DNA of 5,959 nucleotides from Candidatus Poribacteria bacterium. Lineage in GTDB: Bacteria > Poribacteria > WGA-4E > WGA-3G. The notes below the pieces were generated by a model. That model did not search any database. It saw nothing but the letters and a program-made list of their open reading frames with translations, and was not told where the DNA came from. Below are positions 4,475-5,959 of this stretch, piece after piece. The DNA lies in contig RKRO01000241.1 in the NCBI GenBank assembly GCA_007571355.1, positions 1 through 5,959 on the forward strand, given 5' to 3'. The translations under genes were made by a program, and so were the position numbers. Each line of letters begins with the position of its first letter. Position 1 is the first letter of the stretch.

Positions 4475-5959
4475 AATTTTCGGATCTGCTCCATGGCTTA
4501 AACCTTATCACTGTTACCGGGGATCTTGATATCGATGTCACAGGTATCGTCAGCGACAATCGCCAAGTCCAACCGGGTAATGTTTTTGTCTGTTATCAAG
4601 GTATCCACGTGAATAGTCACACTTTCATTGCGGATGCACTTCAAAGAGGGGCAGTGGGTATCATAGGCGAGAAGCCTCTGACGGCATTGGAAGTACCAGC
4701 CACATCAACAACATATTTACAAGTCCCTGATGGCAGGCGTGCACTTTCCCTGCTTGCCGCCAATTGGCACGGAAACCCGGCAAAACATCTCAAACTCATC
4801 GGCATTACAGGCACCAACGGCAAAACGTCGACAGCACATTTGGTCTACGCGATCCTTAAGGCATCCGGACAAAGAACCGCCCTCATCGGGACGGTCGGAC
4901 ACCGATACGTAAACACAGACGGCACAGAAAAAATAATACCCGCTTCCCTCACAACGCCCGACGCATTCGCACTGCATGCCCTCTTTAAACAATGCGTCGC
5001 AGCGGGTGTAGAATACGTTGTCATGGAAACCTCCTCTCAGGGGTTAGCCCTGCAGCGTTTGGCTGGACTCGTTTTTGACACTGCAGTCTTTACGAATTTC
5101 ACGCAAGACCATCTCGATTACCATCAGACGATGGAAGAATACTTGAAGGCGAAACTCATGTTATTTGAGCAACTCAACGATCAGGGCTTTGCAATTTTGA
5201 ATAGCGACACGCCTGTATCAACAAGTATTGCAAGGGTTTGTAAAAGTGCACAAGTTTTGATGTATGGGCTTGATGACAAGGCGGACCTGCATGGTACAGC
5301 GATAACGTTTTCCTATAATAGATCCACATTCACTGCGATCACACCCGCAGGCAATTTTCCAGTTAAGCTGCGATTGCTCGGGGCGTATAACATCTATAAC
5401 GCACTTGCGGCTATCGCTGTCGGACTCCGTTACGATTGCCCCCCGCCAACTATTCAGGAGGGACTTGCCGATACCGTCGTCCCTGGGCGATTTGAACTCG
5501 TTGATCGTGGACAGGATTTCGCTGTTATCGTTGATTATGCACATACACCGGATGGGTTGGAAAATATACTGACGGCTGCAAGGCGTATCACCCAACGAGA
5601 ACTCATTTGCGTTTTCGGGTGCGGTGGGGACAGAGATAACGGAAAACGCCCCAAAATGGGAAATATTTCCGCACAAATCGCCGATTATACCGTAGTTACT
5701 TCTGACAACCCGAGGACCGAAAGCCCTGATGAAATTATTGCACAAATTGTGTCAAATTTGCCACATGCTGCAAAATATGTGTCTATTTCAGGCAGACGTG
5801 ATGCCATCCGCCACGCAATCGTGACAGCAAAATCTGGCGATGTCGTCGTAATTGCAGGTAAAGGCCATGAGGATTATCAAGAGGTCCACGGCAAAAGATT
5901 CCCTTTTGATGATAGGGTTGTCGCTGCGGATTTTTTAGAATCACGCCAACAGTCTGGAA
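4471..5959 (+). CDS. murE: UDP-MurNAc-tripeptide synthetase MurE, meso-DAP type (3' partial)
   Basis: MurE is the cytoplasmic ATP-dependent ligase that adds the third residue to UDP-MurNAc-L-Ala-D-Glu. I translated it from GTG 4471: 496 codons are open to the window edge, with no internal stop. Visible motifs are SDNRQVQPGNVF (28-39) of the UDP-binding domain, P-loop GTNGKTS (114-120), ETSSQGLALQR (186-196), DHLDYH (213-218), Lys228 at the position of the carbamylated lysine, LGAYNIYNALAA (303-314), PGRFE (338-342), VDYAHTPD (354-361), GCGGDRDNGKRPKM (383-396), DNPR (412-415) and GKGHEDYQ (463-470). DNPR with the downstream GKGHE glutamate (E467) marks meso-diaminopimelate specificity; lysine-type enzymes lack that Arg. 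FDDR (479-482) near the end shows that little is missing. The His usual in ETSSHGL is Gln190. The GTG start overlaps the ftsI stop. In most clusters murF and mraY follow, beyond this window. Confidence 0.98.
   Translation, partial: MKFSDLLHGLNLITVTGDLDIDVTGIVSDNRQVQPGNVFVCYQGIHVNSHTFIADALQRGAVGIIGEKPLTALEVPATSTTYLQVPDGRRALSLLAANWHGNPAKHLKLIGITGTNGKTSTAHLVYAILKASGQRTALIGTVGHRYVNTDGTEKIIPASLTTPDAFALHALFKQCVAAGVEYVVMETSSQGLALQRLAGLVFDTAVFTNFTQDHLDYHQTMEEYLKAKLMLFEQLNDQGFAILNSDTPVSTSIARVCKSAQVLMYGLDDKADLHGTAITFSYNRSTFTAITPAGNFPVKLRLLGAYNIYNALAAIAVGLRYDCPPPTIQEGLADTVVPGRFELVDRGQDFAVIVDYAHTPDGLENILTAARRITQRELICVFGCGGDRDNGKRPKMGNISAQIADYTVVTSDNPRTESPDEIIAQIVSNLPHAAKYVSISGRRDAIRHAIVTAKSGDVVVIAGKGHEDYQEVHGKRFPFDDRVVAADFLESRQQSG

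Noticed and set aside
5218..5745. 175-codon frame on the minus strand
   Set aside because: It lies wholly inside murE, whose motifs are unambiguous on the + strand, and its translation shows no family resemblance.
1..5959. Undescribed defence, mobile or biosynthetic system
   Set aside because: All five genes belong to known families, and I found no repeats, transposase, CRISPR units or unexplained gene pair. The novelty, if any, is in the regulatory gaps.

Overview
The window holds the beginning of a division and cell-wall (dcw) gene cluster from a diderm-type bacterium, with an unrelated oxidoreductase gene in front of it. All genes are on the + strand. The order is: a Gfo/Idh/MocA-family NAD(P)-dependent oxidoreductase (102-1067), rsmH/mraW (1142-2107), a short ftsL-type gene (2278-2601), ftsI/pbpB, the division transpeptidase (2678-4474), and murE (4471 to beyond the window end, lacking only its last residues and stop codon). 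The murE gene is easy to miss because it starts with GTG and has no stop inside the window.

The four cluster genes act together at division. MurE adds the third stem-peptide residue in the cytoplasm, and its DNPR motif indicates meso-diaminopimelate. FtsI cross-links the resulting peptidoglycan at the septum. FtsL is a small bitopic scaffold of the FtsQLB/FtsWI complex. RsmH is a 16S rRNA methyltransferase that travels with this cluster in most bacteria. The oxidoreductase shows no functional link to them and probably belongs to a separate transcription unit that reads into the cluster.

The intergenic regions are the least ordinary part. The 74-nt gap before rsmH carries a near-perfect sigma-54 (-24/-12) promoter match, overlapped by a good sigma-70-like match. 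No mraZ precedes rsmH. The 170-nt gap before ftsL holds no convincing gene but can form two mutually exclusive hairpins, one of which would cover the ftsL ribosome binding site. The 76-nt gap before ftsI starts with a T-rich run. By contrast ftsI and murE overlap by 4 nt.

Organism: meso-DAP-type MurE, an FtsI without PASTA domains, and moderate base composition suggest a Gram-negative-type lineage outside the well-studied Proteobacteria. A stand-alone Gfo/Idh/MocA gene of this type and the general sequence style would fit environmental phyla such as Poribacteria or their relatives, but that placement is a guess that the window cannot prove. I see no mobile element, CRISPR array, tRNA, rRNA or undescribed multi-gene system here.
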